Part shown: positions 48,475-61,662 of the stretch, one piece after another | Layout: each line of letters opens with the position of its first letter | How positions within the stretch are numbered: position 1 is the first letter of the stretch | Assembly (NCBI GenBank): GCA_030998015.1 | Contig: JARWMV010000240.1 | Span: 186,001 to 250,000 of the forward strand | Length of the DNA stretch: 64,000 bases | DNA from: Ceratorhiza oryzae-sativae | Lineage: Eukaryota; Basidiomycota; Agaricomycetes; Cantharellales; Ceratobasidiaceae | Reading direction: 5' to 3' | Program-made: the position numbers and the translations under genes | The notes under the pieces: generated by a model | The model's input: only the letters and a program-made list of their open reading frames with translations | Databases searched by the model: none | What the model was told of the DNA's origin: nothing

Positions 48475-50881
48475 ATGGAGGCCCCCAGCACATTTTTGCC
48501 TCGCCTCAAGCGACTAGATGAATATACTGGCCCCGAGCTACACGCGGCCATCGCCAAGCTCGTAGTATTGTACCTGCCCGAAGTGCGGGGTACCACACCC
48601 GTCGACGAGGATGTGGAGATGTAGGTTTTTTATATCTCGATTCTGCATGCAATAGACCGTCTCTAGCCTACAGGCGGACTCTTTTGAGCGATCTTTTGCA
48701 ATCCGGTGGCTCACCGGCTTCATATCAAGAGGAGCAGAATGGGCTGAATTCGCCTCTGATGAGGACGATTCAGACACCCCATCATCAACATCCGACACAG
48801 CAGTTCCCGACGAACATTCCCTCCAACCTCTGACCCTCGATACATATACCTCTCGCAACTCGGCTCTTAACCGCGCAACTGGGCTGCTTGCTGCCTGTGC
48901 TGGCACGTCTGCCTCTGGCGCCCTCTCTCGAACCTTCACATTCCCGACTTCAGTCGATTCGGCACCTATTAGCATCACGCTTCGCGACGAATCACTTAGC
49001 GGGGACCATACGGCCGTGGGGCTTCAGACCTGGGGCTCTGCTTGCGTCCTGGCCGAACGCGTCTCCAAGAGCCCCTCTTTGTTTGGCCTTGGCCCTCAGT
49101 CCAGCTCACGGGTCTTGGAACTTGGAGCCGGGACCGGTTTGCTATCCCTGCTTGCTGGGAAACTCTCGGCTATAGACCAAGAGCAAGGCGGTCCTGGACA
49201 TACCGTGATTGCAACAGACTATCATCCGGCCGTCATGGAAAACCTGCGAACAAACGTAAAAAGTAATTTTCCGGAGATTCGAGCGTGTCAGTGCATGCCC
49301 TGGATTGGTCGCTATACACCACGGGCAAAGCAACCACAGGTCTCTCAAGAGCGCCCAGTACGGCGGTTACACCCATTGGCACACCTCGGGTAGATGGTGA
49401 ATTCAAGGCTGATGGTGAGTCACCACGAAATCGACTATAAACTGTAGACTAATGCTGTTACGGGGCCCAGCCTTAATGTCGAGTCCAGGCCTCGAAGCAC
49501 CCACTTCGGTCCTTCCTACGCCCTCCGCCTCGTTCACATCTTCACTCTCGCCTCCGTCACCTCAGACACCTCAGACCCCTAGGACGCCCCACACATCTCG
49601 GTCCCCACCTCCTAATCTCGCAAGAGCCGTCTTCTCAAGGCTTAAAGCAAAGGGCGTCAAATTTGATATGCCGGCTGAGAAAGGTACTAAAATGGTAGAC
49701 TCAGAGACCGAGAAACCAAAAGGAACACTTGCCGATGATGGATCTCATAAGCCCTTTGAGCTGGCAACAAATACCGAGCCGAACAACTCGACGGTTTCTC
49801 CAACGAAGATCATGACGAACACCCACCATGGGTTGACACTTGAACCAATCACCCCGCCGCCCATCCGCCGATAGATCCCGACTCAATGCAGTCCACATCT
49901 CCGCTCCTTTGTGATAGCTCGCTCGCGCCGTGCCTGGAGCTCGACGGCCGAACGATATACCCGAACCCACGGATGGATGTGAGACAGGGGTACCTGGATA
50001 CGTCCAACAGCCATACGATGCTTTCGTCAAACATGCCGACAGTCCAACGGGTACGGGTGAGTGTGGCACGTTTACTTCACCGCTCAGCGGCATGGGTATC
50101 CAACTGATGCGAACAACCACCGCCTCGATCCAGAGCCTCTCACAAGCGCTTCGCTGTCACCCACACCAATCATTGACGAAACGAAGATTTCGGCCGGCAA
50201 ATCATGCGGTAATTCTGCGGAGCGAGTTGAATTGGTACGCGACGGGCACGTTATAGCCCCTCGAAAACGAGCTAATCCTTGTATCCTCGCGCGCTTTTCC
50301 AGAAGCAAGGAAATCGTATTGGGCTAGAAGAACGGATAGAGGCTGCCTCGGACAACCTCGGAGCGACCGGGGCCGGGGTGTCTCAGTCCGATATCGGAGC
50401 AGGTGAGAAGATGGTCGATTTTTCTGGGTTGTATGCGCATAGGATGTTCACTTGATTGAAAAAGTTTTGGCAGGTAAATCATTTGGGCGTAGACCCACCT
50501 ACTCGCCTTGCGCACCTCCTGCCCACATGTCGGCTCCTCCGTTTGATCGGCCGTTCGATGTTATCTTTGGTGCAGACATAATCTACGAGCTCTCACATGC
50601 AACCCTTGTGAGCGATGTCGTTCAGCGCCTGCTTCGAAAACCCTCGTACGCGCGAACCTTCCACCTGCGTACTTCATCTCATCATGCCGCTTCGTCCAAC
50701 CCACGCGGACGAATCAACAAGCGTGGATCAAACCTTTCCTCGTGTTGAGGACGTACATCTTCAGAAGGAGGGAGGTGAGGAGGTGCTGGCTATTGTTCAC
50801 ACGGAGACATACGCCCGAAGTGCTGGTGTGGGTAGAGCCGATGAAGTACAATACGTCTACTATCGGATGGCGTGGGTTTAG
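48475..50881 (+). CDS. Methyltransferase-16 family protein (protein-lysine methyltransferase-like)
   Basis: ATG 48475 starts MEAPSTFLPRLKRLDEYTG; an intron follows at about 48622-48671. The Rossmann-fold core shows GLQTWGSACVLAERV, the SAM-binding motif VLELGAGTGLLSLLAG near 49115, VIATDYHPAVMENLRTNV near 49205, HALDWS near 49292 and FDVIFGADIIYELSHA near 50555, then VYYRMAWV at the stop (50879-50881). This pattern is that of FAM86/EEF2KMT and related lysine methyltransferases; which protein it modifies cannot be read. A long Pro/Thr/Ser-rich insertion (about 49450-50400, for example SPPSPQTPQTPRTPHTS) separates the halves of the fold, partly intronic. One base appears missing near 49275-49285, where the frame changes between PEIRA and VSVHALDWS. 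Confidence 0.78.
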
Positions 50882-53800
50882 TAAGTGACAGGAGGGGGAA
50901 GTGACTGAGATATGGAGTGTTGGCTACGTGATTGTGGAAACGAGATCTGTCTGTTATCTTGCCTCGTTCGTTAACATAGCTTATACTAATCGACTTTTCA
51001 ATACCTGGGAGCTGCAGTGCGCGGTGTGGCATGTAATAACCAGACTAGGATGTGGCATGGTCTTGAGACATCCGCTTTTAATACTTGTAGAAGAGAGAGG
51101 TTGAAAGGGGGCAAACAAACCCCATATCGCCCCTCCCCGTCGTCTACTTGAAGGCCACGGCCATTGTCAGATTCAGCCTCGTGTTTTAGATCGATAAACG
51201 ATTGACTTCAGCCACAGCATGTCACCATTCTCAACCAGCTTGGCCTTGCCACTGTCCCCTACTACCCGAATGTCATATCTGCCGATACAACAGACCTAGC
51301 CTTTGTATCGAGACATCAGGATATATATGTTTGCAATAAATACATCGACGCGTTATGTGTCTTCCCTCTCCTATACCTTTGCTCGCCTGAAAATAGGCAT
51401 GAAGCCCGTCAGCACGTTGTCAGCCACATCGTGGCTGCGATCCATTCGGATCTTCCCTTTGAACGATAAACTAGACATTCTCGTCAGTCCCGACATTGTG
51501 AAACCTTTGAAGCGTCACTCTTGAAAATACATAATTGCGCGCTGCCCACTCCAGCCAGAGGTTGTGTTGATTTCAGCCTCCCCCCCCCCTTCGTCCCGTC
51601 TCAGCGATTCAGCATCTGGCCACCGAATTGTTTGAAGAGGTAGATTTTATATCCGAGATTCCTACGAATACACCATCCATCCTTCCATTCAGAGGTAGCT
51701 CTGAGAACGTACCACACGATCGAACGCTGAGCAAAATCAAACACACATGATTGGATGGAACTGCGTTTCTCCCGGTTTCAACTCAGTACATCAAATACAT
51801 TCGGTTCCATCCGACGGATCCCAACTGGGAGAGTTCAATTCCTGGGCGACAATACCCTATACTCGTACATCATGATCCCGCAGTCACAAGTCAGCAGGGG
51901 TCCGAACGCGTTCGAGAGGGGTACAAATATAATAGCGAATATCGAAGCAGCACCAAGTCATTCATACCGGCCATGCCCCTACCAGAGCAAGGCGAGTGGC
52001 ATCCGTGCAACATAGATTGGCGCCAAACTGATGGTTCACTGGGTTTTAATCAACCAATCGATTTGATTGTAGCAGGCAGTGAACGAGGTCCACTGATGTC
52101 GCACGTTTGGTCAAGCGTGAGCTAAGCCCCCGATCCATATATGAACTTGGTGGGTTGATTTCCAAGGCATGTGCGCTCTGGCGAGACGTTCCATCAGCCA
52201 GTCCATCTTATTGTTCAAGTATAGTTTGACCAGTTCGATATAAAAGTGCATCAAGCGCCATCATACGCCACAGGAAATTCCACCGTAATTCATTTTCTTT
52301 TTTCTGGGAGATCTATCGAGCAAACTGGATATTTTGAACAGGTTTAACTCGAATTGGAGGATGAGCGAGAATGGTGAACCGGTCGGAGATGCCCTTGGAA
52401 CACGGCGATCGATACTTTGGACTGTGCAGGGATCGGGCCCGAATGGCAAGTGATAGCCAAGATTCTCACTCCTCTCAAAGTTAATCAAATCCATTTTAAT
52501 ACGATCTAGCGTACCGCCTTTGGGCTCCACCATGCGCGATGAGTCCGCCGTAAAAGGCAATCGAAAAAGGTTCTGGAAAACCTAAACGTCTGCTGTGCGG
52601 GATATACCGAAGCAAAAAAAAAAAAAAAAAAAGCAACCACCCCAATCCAAAGCAAGTCTTTTGACCGGAATTACCTCGCGTAGACAAGCTTTCCTCCCAA
52701 AGCGGCATCGACCGAACTTGATCCTACTTTCCAACGGACTTGCTATATGCGGGCCATATACACGAACGCAACTTGTGATAGCCTAACACGCGGCTCATAT
52801 GATTCACAATTCGATAGGAGAAACGGAGTAGTATAAAGCACCTTGCGTTAGAGAAAAAGAACCACACGGTTTATCGGGACAAGTGTGATCATCTCCCATC
52901 GATCAAGAAGTCAGGCATAGGGCCTAATTTATACGTCATGTTTGATTCGTTGGATGGTTTAGGACATCGGTTGGACATTTTTTACCTGCCGTTTTGCCCG
53001 CCGGTTGGTTCGATCTATCAGAAGCTCTCACTCGAATAGGACGATGGCTGTGCCATTGACCGCTACCAGAGTCTTCGAATGGTTCAGGTCATGGCATGAA
53101 GGAACTGGGGTTTCTGGATGATCACAAAATACCAATACGGCTATTCAAACGGGTATACGGCTAGTGTGAAATCCGAACAAGGTCTATCCTGTACGTCCCC
53201 ATTCATTTCCATCCTAGACACTTCTCACATTCGGTATTCTCCTTTACGACGTTGATGAAAAAAGGCCTGTCGAAACTGATGCCCGACTACAAACAACCGA
53301 CCACAGGCAGAGCATATCATATAGTCCGATGTCGAATCCCACATTCCAACCGAGGTCTGTTATCCATACCCGACGGCCGAAACCTTGATTGAGCGCCTCG
53401 ACAAATGCTGTCAGTTTTTCTTGATGAGATGTGTCATTCATTTGTTGCCAGGCAACTCGCGCTGTTTCAGATGGCAGAAGAATTCTTTGGGGGAATAACC
53501 GCATGCGTACGGCTAGAAGAAAGACGAGATATTGGAACGAGCCGTCGTGCGATTTACGCATACAGTGCAGAACTGACGAAATGATCGGAGTGTACATCAA
53601 GCCCTGGATCATCCACAAGCTCGTCATTGCGAACACCCATAATCGAAGATCATGAACAATTGAATGAAAACGGCTTGCCTAATATGCTCTGCTCGCTATC
53701 ATGATACCCATCTTTCTGCGTACCTGAACCTTATTGCCGAGGCAAAATAAATAAATAAATCGATAGGGCATCTTTCACCATACCCGACTAGATTCATCAC

Positions 53801-54217
53801 ACACCCACGTATCCGCGTTCCGCAAGTGTTCTTTCCATACTCGAGTGGGCTTACTTCATCCGGGGATTGATCGAAGCCGGTGGGAAACATGAGCGAGCCT
53901 CGGGTTTTCCTGGTGGATCGGACCAAGGGCGTAGATGGCGCTAGGTCATTTATACTACGCGACTTTGAGATAATATACATCAGAACGCTGATATGGCTCG
54001 CGTCGCTGGGTACACATGGCATATGGAACTAGACCAAGATGTGAATGATACACTGGTATGAATACAAGAATAAACAAAAGAGGAAGGGTGTCATGTATGC
54101 GAGCCTGTCGCGAGGCAGGGGCGATTGGATTACATGCAGGGCATGGAGGGGGAATTACGAAACCAAGATATCCCAAGAACATACGAAAAGAGGCATAAAG
54201 AGGGCCAAAACGAGCTA
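50882..54217. other. Gene-poor 3.3-kb region
   Basis: No gene is firmly supported. Open frames at 51751-52125 (plus) and 53244-53636 (minus, with a hydrophobic start and GFGRRVWITDLGWN) could be fragments of degenerate genes, but neither has recognised motifs or clear exons. A pure A-run of about 19 bases lies at 52614-52632. A C-run is near 51580. Confidence 0.4.
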
Positions 54218-55171
54218 TTAGTGAGAGCTGAAGGAGCCGCGTGGTAGCGAGCCGACGGGGTAGAATGTGCCAGCGACTTGCTGAGGAGAGGCAGACGATC
54301 GGGCAGAGCCAGAGGCATGGTAGCCATAGCCACCCATAGCGTCGCATCCTTTCTGGTTGCTGTGTCGTTTGAGAGCGTCCTTGCGGGTGAAGGACTAGAA
54401 AACACGATTGTCGGTCATTGAATGGATGTCGGCAGCAGAAACCGACGTACCTTGCCGCATACAACGCAGTGGTGGGGCTTTTCACCGGAAGCGTTGACCG
54501 CATGCGTTTCACGGTGGCGGCGACAGTCGTGCTGTCGAGCGAACCGAGTTTCACAGATATCACACATGTATGGCTTTTCGAGCGCAAGCGCCGAGTCGGC
54601 TGCACTCGTACTGGAACGGCGGATGGGGCCTAGTCCGTTTTGGGGGCGGTCAGTTTCTGCGAGCTCGAATGTCTTGACCGAGAAACTCACCGGGGCGAGG
54701 CACCGGTACGGGCTCGGGGTGTTGCGACGGCACGAAAGATTCTTGCGGCATGTGCCTTTCGGCGCTCAGACGGCGCGCTGGGGGATAGTGCCCGTCGACA
54801 GGGGGGCTATGAGCACCGCCCGTGGACTGGAAGCGCCGACGGACCGAGGGAGGCTCGAAAGGGACCCCATCGGGGTTGCCCGTCGCGTACGGGTGGGGGG
54901 CAAAGTGGGCGGCCGTCGGGGAAAACGACGGGGGCGGGGCCGCGTAGGGCTCGGTCTGGGGCGGGTAGAGCGCGGGTGTGGGTGGGTAGCGCATGGCAAG
55001 CTGGGGGGGCATGTCGGCGTACATGGGGCCGTACGGGGGCTGGTCGTATGCGCCAAAGTCGGGCTGCTGCGGGTAGACGGGGCGCATCGGGGGCGGGGTG
55101 CGGCTCGGGGCGGACGAGTCGAACGGAGGGAAGGACATCACGAGTGGTGGATGGGGGCCCAGACGATGCAT
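54218..55171 (-). CDS. C2H2 zinc-finger protein with two fingers
   Basis: Three exons (55171-54691, 54629-54451, 54394-54218) with introns of 61 and 56 bp give 837 bases, an intact 278-residue protein. The first ~155 residues are strongly Pro/Tyr-rich (QPPYGPMYADMPPQLAMRYP). The first finger is YMCDICETRFARQHDCRRH followed by RETH. The second, HHCVVCGK plus SFTRKDALKRH, is split by the second intron and closes with HSNQKGC, so its last ligand is Cys rather than His. The tail is Ser/Gly-rich. The RFARQHDCRRH and FTRKDALKRH forms are typical of fungal C2H2 transcription factors; target genes are unknown. The start is the first in-frame ATG. Confidence 0.85.
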
Positions 55172-55572
55172 CTCGGCTTTTATGGGTGGAGACCTGCCCG
55201 ATGCCGTCCTGGGCAGCGGACTGGACGCTGGTGCTTGGCCGCATTTGGGACACGGGCGTGATGTCAAAACTATCCGAGCAGACGCAGAGAGCTAGAACAA
55301 CATTCCGAACTGCCGGACGCGGGATCAGATGCCGATCGACTTGCCCAGGGAAATGGCGTGCCACGCACATGGCCCGACAGAACAATCTCCCTTGCCAATC
55401 ACTCCCAAATCCACCGCGAATCCGGCGCTCCGGATCAATCTTAATAAGGCACAGGGACCCTGATCAGCCCCATCGGGGCAGATTACTCCCTGCGTGTGGC
55501 ACCCCGCTCCATATCGATCGCCACCCGCCTGCCCGCCCCAATTTGGCCTAATCACCCCGCCGTCCTTTGCCC

Positions 55573-55604
<32 letters not shown>

Positions 55605-58600
55605 TCGCTGCTGGCTCGCGCCGGTCTGGCGATGCACACTGCCACCCTCGCAACAGTCACCCGTGCAACATCCCACCGAGGCTGTGTCTACGAGTTGCAG
55701 ATCATCTACTGCGCACAAAAATACCCCGCCGAAATGATCTGCGTTTACACTCAACTCAGGGGCTACCGGGTCCCGTACTCGATCTTTCCGTTGGATAAAT
55801 CGAAAAGTACGCAACTGCGGCACGTCTGACCACGAGAAACTGCGGACCAAGGAACACATTCGCAGTCACTGATGACTCTGCGAACGCAAGTAATCATACA
55901 CCCGTGGATCAAATCGCTCTTCGAACAGGCTGGTCGGACCCCGAGTCTTCTAAGCTCGATACCCCCCGGATATATGCGTGCTCATCTGTCGTAGGTGAAC
56001 CCGGTCTTTTGGGTGCCCCTGTTTACTCAATGAGCGGTGCACCTACAGAAAAGAAACATACACGTACCACATCACTGGCATGATCCATATCTTCTCTCGC
56101 GCGCATACTCGGCTTGCCGCATCGCGTTCAAGCGACCTCGTCCCGGATATCGCCAAAATCCAGAATGTCTCCAGGATCCAGTACATTTTGAGAAGATAGA
56201 CTCGTGTCCTTGGATCTGTTATACCTTTCTTTCGCTGGTCCGTGCATGTCTAGTCTTCTTTCACTCCTCGCCCGTATGTCCCTCCCTTGCTTTTCAAAAG
56301 CATCCACTCGTCCATGGGTTGCGTTACGTATACTCTCGCTCATCTTGAACTCTTTTCCCTTTTCAATAGCGATCGCTCTCGAGTTACGTCCGAAGCGATA
56401 GAGTCGAGGGTATAGGGCTCTGATTGAGTTTGGGCTCACGACTAGCTATGGAGACCTTGCATTCCACTACCCTCCAAGTGAATGGTGGTCTCGTCAGCGA
56501 GTACACTTAATCCTCGGTTTTCTCTTCGACCCCTGGTAAGCACAATCGAGAATCGTATCGTCACGATCGGGGCTAACGCAAAGCAACCGACGGGTACGAC
56601 GGTCGTAATTTTACTACATTATCCAATATTGCCCATCCATAATTGAATGGCGTACCATCCATAGTCGCACTCAATTTTTTCGAGATTCGTCGTCGATCCC
56701 AGCCTAGCACTCCCCGAGGTAGGTCCGAGCAAGTGTAACTACCAGCTTGCTCCTGTTCCAACGTCGGCTAACGTCTCTTCTAGCGCTTACCCTTCATGGG
56801 CATCCCCACCGATATCCCACGAGTAGCCTACTCTGTGCACATCCCAGATGCTCTTATCCATCAAACTATCATACCACACTGCCTGGTCTGCTCTTCCGTT
56901 GCTCATGAATGAATACAATGTCCCACAGTTCTTACTCCCGGACAGCCGTAGCCCACTCGGGAGTTCACGGTGCGGCCAGGCCCCAGTTGGCTCCCCGAGG
57001 CATCACGCTCCCAATCCTTTGTCACTTGTATCATTTTTGCTCGGCCCTCAACATTGGGCTGATGACCTACATCAGAATCCCAGGATGGATTCGAAGAGAG
57101 CCGGTCTAGACTATACCCCAAGGCTATTCATTTGTCGACTGTCATAGGCGTATTCGATCTTGAAAAACCGATTCCGAGTGGTATCCGATCCTACTTGTCG
57201 AATGTCTAGCCTTTTTGTTTGACTAGGCCATTCGGCTGACGAAATTCTACCGCCTGGGTTTGATTTCCTCATGCGGATCAATTGTCTATATGGTATAAGC
57301 GCGTACTAGACGTCCGGAACGTCCCAGCCGTGATGATTCGAGGTGACTCCAGGACAACTTGAACCAGAAACTTCCCCCTTGCCAAAAGGCATACGCCGAA
57401 GCCTATGGGGGGGGCCGATTCCTCTCTCTGGACATCCCGTGAATGTATGGATCATGTCAAAAAGGTCAATAGGGACATAGGTTTCTTTTTTTTTTTCTTC
57501 AGGATAACCCTCTCCTTCCGCCTCTCCCTGAACTACCTTGCGGATCAAATGGCCCGGAGCCGTCAAACGCGTCTAGATTTCAGGATCGCCCCGCCTCGGA
57601 ACCACCGAGAGAAACTTCTTTCAACATCGCAGTACGCGCAGGGGCGGAGGTCGACCGGCCCTTCGCGAAGTCATTGATTTGAGCATTCGGTTTACGTCGC
57701 GCGGCTTACCGCTCCCCCGGCGGCTGACGGTTCAAGTCAAATCCTTCAACCGACACTCAAATCCGCCACGCTAGCTCCTTTTTTTTCATTTCCGACATTC
57801 ATAATCCCCCCTTGAAAAAAAAAGGACACAAACGCCGCTTGTTCTTTTGTGTTTTTCTCTTTTTTTAGTCTCCTCGGTTCACCATCCCCGATCTTATTAT
57901 GCCCCACCGCTTTTTTTGCGTGGCTAAGCTGTCGGTCTGATTTGCCCCTGGCGTGGCCACGACGTGCGCTCGCTATCGTATCTCCGCCTCCCGTGACGAG
58001 ATGACAAGTGTCATCGGTAGTTCTAGCCTCTCGATTAGGGTAATTGCCGTACGAAGCAAAACTTGATCGACATCCTCGGCGGGGGGGGGGGGCGCGGAAA
58101 AACGCGTTCCGTTCGGGCACTCACTAGAACAGAATGATTTGCCGTATTCGAAAATACCCCGACCTGACCCTTCCCACTCAAAGACGCACCTCGCCCACTC
58201 CCCTCCCCACTCCCGGCTCCCTCCTGCTGTGTCCCACACTCTACCTCGAAAGACCGTTCAAACTCGAGAGGCAGGAGCAGAAAAGAAAGATGCCAAAGCA
58301 GCTGGCGCCCGAGTGGGGGGGGAGGGGGGTGAGGGGCAGAACATTCGTTTTGTCGGAAGCGAACAAAATTTCGAATTTCGCTTCACGCTCCGGAGCGACG
58401 CTGGGCTTGATTGATTATTCGGGGCTGAAATGATCCTGTTTTGGCATGTGTGGCGCCGGTGTTCTGTAGATCACTCTGTTTGGGATCGCCGCTCTGTTTG
58501 GCCCGCTTTCGTTCATCCCCACGAGAGTCTATTCCCGTTCTTCGCGCGCGCGCGAGCGAGTCTGGGCATCGACCTCGGCCGGCGCAAGTATATTTGCCGC

Positions 58601-58739
58601 CTGGAATGGTTAGCCTCGACGTCTATGTGCCTTCGAAGATCGACAGGAGTCTATTCAGCCATATGTATTCACCACAAAGCAAGCCATTACAAAAGCGGAA
58701 ACACATCCATACAGACACGGTTCATCTCGCCACCCAAGT
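55172..58739. other. Long intergenic region with simple repeats
   Basis: The region holds the zinc-finger gene promoter and the 3' side of the kinase gene. A run of CCG/GTC triplets is at about 55574-55612, T-runs occur near 57486, 57780 and 57860, and a G-run is at 58081-58092. Open frames here are low-complexity or short, and none shows a conserved motif. Confidence 0.45.
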
Positions 58740-61662
58740 CTACGCGTGCGCTTGTATTTGCGGGTGTTGGGCGCTTGCGCGTTTGGAGCGCACGGGTCTC
58801 TCCCACCCCCACACCTCGCATATCCACCTCGCCATGTCCAGTTTTCGCGTCATGCTCTCCTGAATCCATGGGTGTTGAAGCATGTCGCGCGGGGGAGGTC
58901 GGGTGCTGGCGTCGATACGTAAACTACGTCTCATGTCAGCCGGAATGAAATTTTTTCGATAGAATGAACACAACTCGCCATTGTTTAATAAACGATTTCA
59001 TCCCGTCACTCCACGTGATCGCGCCATTCCCGTTCTCGTCACCCGGTTCGTCATCCAGCTCGGGAACCTATGAAAGATTCCATCAGAAACAAAGTGGAAG
59101 GAAACGACACGGAGGCGAGCAGCGTACCTCTCCATTGACGATATATGTCAAAAGCTCGATCGGCCCGAGGTCAGGCGGGTACGGGAAACGGTTCTGTGCG
59201 AGTTCGAGAAATGTCAACCCGGTGGACCAAACATCCGCTCGGATCGAGTATGGGTGGCCAGTAATTCGCTCGGGCTGGGGTCGAACGTTCCAAATTTTCG
59301 GACCCGAAATGAAGATGGGAAAGGACAGATTAGTGTTTGTAAAATGTGACCGCCGAGACCGCAATCAACACCAAAACGAGGCACCGAGCCGCATACACGC
59401 CGAGAGAATATATCATCAACTCCTTCGCCATCAACCCGGCAAGAAATAATGCGTACCGCCATGTACCAGCTAGTACCCGTGAACGTACTGGCAAGACTGC
59501 CTTCGAGTACCCCACTCACTCCGAAATCACAAAGCTTTACGATTCCGCTCCGAGTAACAACAATATTGCTGGGCTTGATATCACGATGAGTGATTTTGTT
59601 GCTGTGAAGATAGTCTAGGCCCTTGAGCACGCCCTCGGCCAGGCGGGCAATCACCTTCTCCCCTATCCGCACGCCGGCATGTCGTGTCTTCAGCTGGCGA
59701 GCAATGGCATCAAGCGCGCCACCTTCACAAAACTCCATCAAGATGTGAATTTCGGCCGGGCGGTCGCTCTCTTTGGATGACGCGTCCGGGTTCGCGGATA
59801 TGTATGCCCCATAAGAAGCGACCAAATTTGGATGGTTGAGTTGCGAGAATTGGAGTTCCCGTAGCAGTTGTCGCGCGGGAACGGTGCCGGTTGGAATTGT
59901 CTAACGAGAAGCGCGTCAGTTTTTGGTACGGTTTGATGGATGGTTGATTGAGGCGAATTGATGGAATATATCAAATAGTTAAATGAAAAGTAAATCTGAT
60001 GGTCGCAAAGGAAGAGCGCTTAACGAAAAACGCATTGAATAGATCCATGGGGAAACGTGGCCCCTATCCCGGCTTATATTGCCCTTTTTGGCAAGGCTAG
60101 ATATAACCGCCTTTCGAATATGACCGACCCAACCACCCCGCGATCTACAACACCAGTGCATGTGCGATCTGCCATCACATCGTGCATAGGCCAGAACCTT
60201 GTGCTCGAGCGCCGATGCACACGACGGCAACCAAACCCCGCCCATCGAAACCAGGGGAATTATCCAAAGAACTGGAAATTAATCTCACCTTCCTGGCCAT
60301 AATCCTGCCGGTACGCTTATCCCTAACCTTACTGACAGCACCACCAGCGCCTTCACCAAGCCTCTGAAGTGACTCGAGCATCTCGTCGGACCATTCCTGT
60401 CCCGCACCTTCTCCTTCTGATTTCTTGCTATCCTCAGCACCTGTCTCGTCCGCCTCGGCTTCGGTGGTCTCGTCGTAGGCATCTCGAATCCCAGATGGTA
60501 TCCGGAGCTCATTGATAGCTCGCCTGACTTCGTCCAACCCATCTCCAGCTCGTCCGGGACCAGAATGGTGCATCGTTCCCTGGGTGGGGACGGCAGTGGT
60601 CATGCTGGGAGGGCGAAGTGTCGCGGCACTACTATCGCTTGGGAACGATTCGCTGCCCGTGCCTAGGCTCAGCGAATTTTGGCGCGGGGCGGTGGGCTTG
60701 CCATAGTAGGAGTAGTCAACCTCGTCCTCCGAGTCTTGTCCTCGCATCGCTGACAGGTCGAGTTTAAGCCCAGGCTTTGGCCCTCCGTCTTGAGAAGGGA
60801 GCGATAACCCTAATTTTGGACGACCTCCGGAACTGGCCCCCGGGAGTTGGAGTTTGGGCCGAAGGCTCGTGAGACTCGCACTCGGATCAATCGGTTGTTG
60901 GAGCTGGGGAGCCGGAGCATCGTCGTCCGGAAGAGCCGAACCACTCGACGTGCGTAGGCCGAGTTTGGGTCTCCCCATCGCACCTCCACCAATCCGTCCA
61001 AGCATAGGTCCTGGACTTGGGCTGTCGAACGTCATCCCCGATCCCAAGTTCGATGCACCAGGCCCGAGATTCGATGGCCCCAAATTCGAGCGGTCGTACG
61101 AAGTTCGGTGCACCGCATTCGGCCGTCCTCTGTAGACTCTTTCGTCATCTGCATCGGCCGAGTCGAGCTCGCTCGGGGTCGGCACGCTGGGTACTTCTAC
61201 CCTCGGTTTCGGTTTTAGCTTGAGTGGAGCAGTCGTCTGAGCAGGGGGAGTGCTTCCTCTCAGAGAGAGCTGAGGCCGATTCGAATTCGCATTCGAATAG
61301 AGGCCCGTTCGGCTGCTTCGCATCATCTCGGATGGCGTCAGACCTCCTAATCCTTCGTCACGGCCAGGCAGGGGAGGCGGAGGAGGGGGGGCTTGGAACG
61401 GGACGAGGCCTGGGCTGGGCATTGGGGTACCAAGAGGAGTTGCAGAGGGCGGGGCAAGGGGCGCGCCGTTTGGGGCGAGGAATGATCCCGGCTGGAATGC
61501 AGGGGGACGAGAAGGGGGGGAGAGTGCCGAGGGAGGAGGGCCCAGGGCCGCGATCATTTCTGGAGGGGGGTCGAGGAGCTCCGACTGCTGTTGGGGTTGT
61601 CGATTAGGGGGTGTCGGGAGTGCACGGCGGGGGCCCATGGGGCGAGCAGCCGGTGCTGACAT
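58740..61662 (-). CDS. MAP kinase kinase, MKK1/2-like (cell-wall integrity type)
   Basis: ATG 61662 ([16 protein letters not shown]) opens a ~430-residue disordered N-terminus rich in Pro, Gly and Ser with repeated RPKLGL-type motifs, possible docking sites. The kinase domain begins [18 protein letters not shown], with the ATP-binding Lys in MARK right before a long intron (about 59900-60287). It continues [20 protein letters not shown], the catalytic loop [17 protein letters not shown], and the activation segment GTSWYMA joined through a ~166-bp intron to [40 protein letters not shown] resembles the PIELL insertion of fungal Mkk1/Mkk2, which activate the Slt2/Mpk1 MAP kinase. The stop is at 58740. 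PBS2-type MAPKKs are the main alternative. Confidence 0.85.

Noticed and set aside
54640..55551. Long plus-strand frames across the zinc-finger gene
   Set aside because: Antisense shadows of its proline-rich exon; the minus-strand model splices to an intact protein.
60854..61607. Plus-strand open frames across the MAPKK N-terminus
   Set aside because: Shadow of the GC-rich, proline-rich coding sequence on the other strand.
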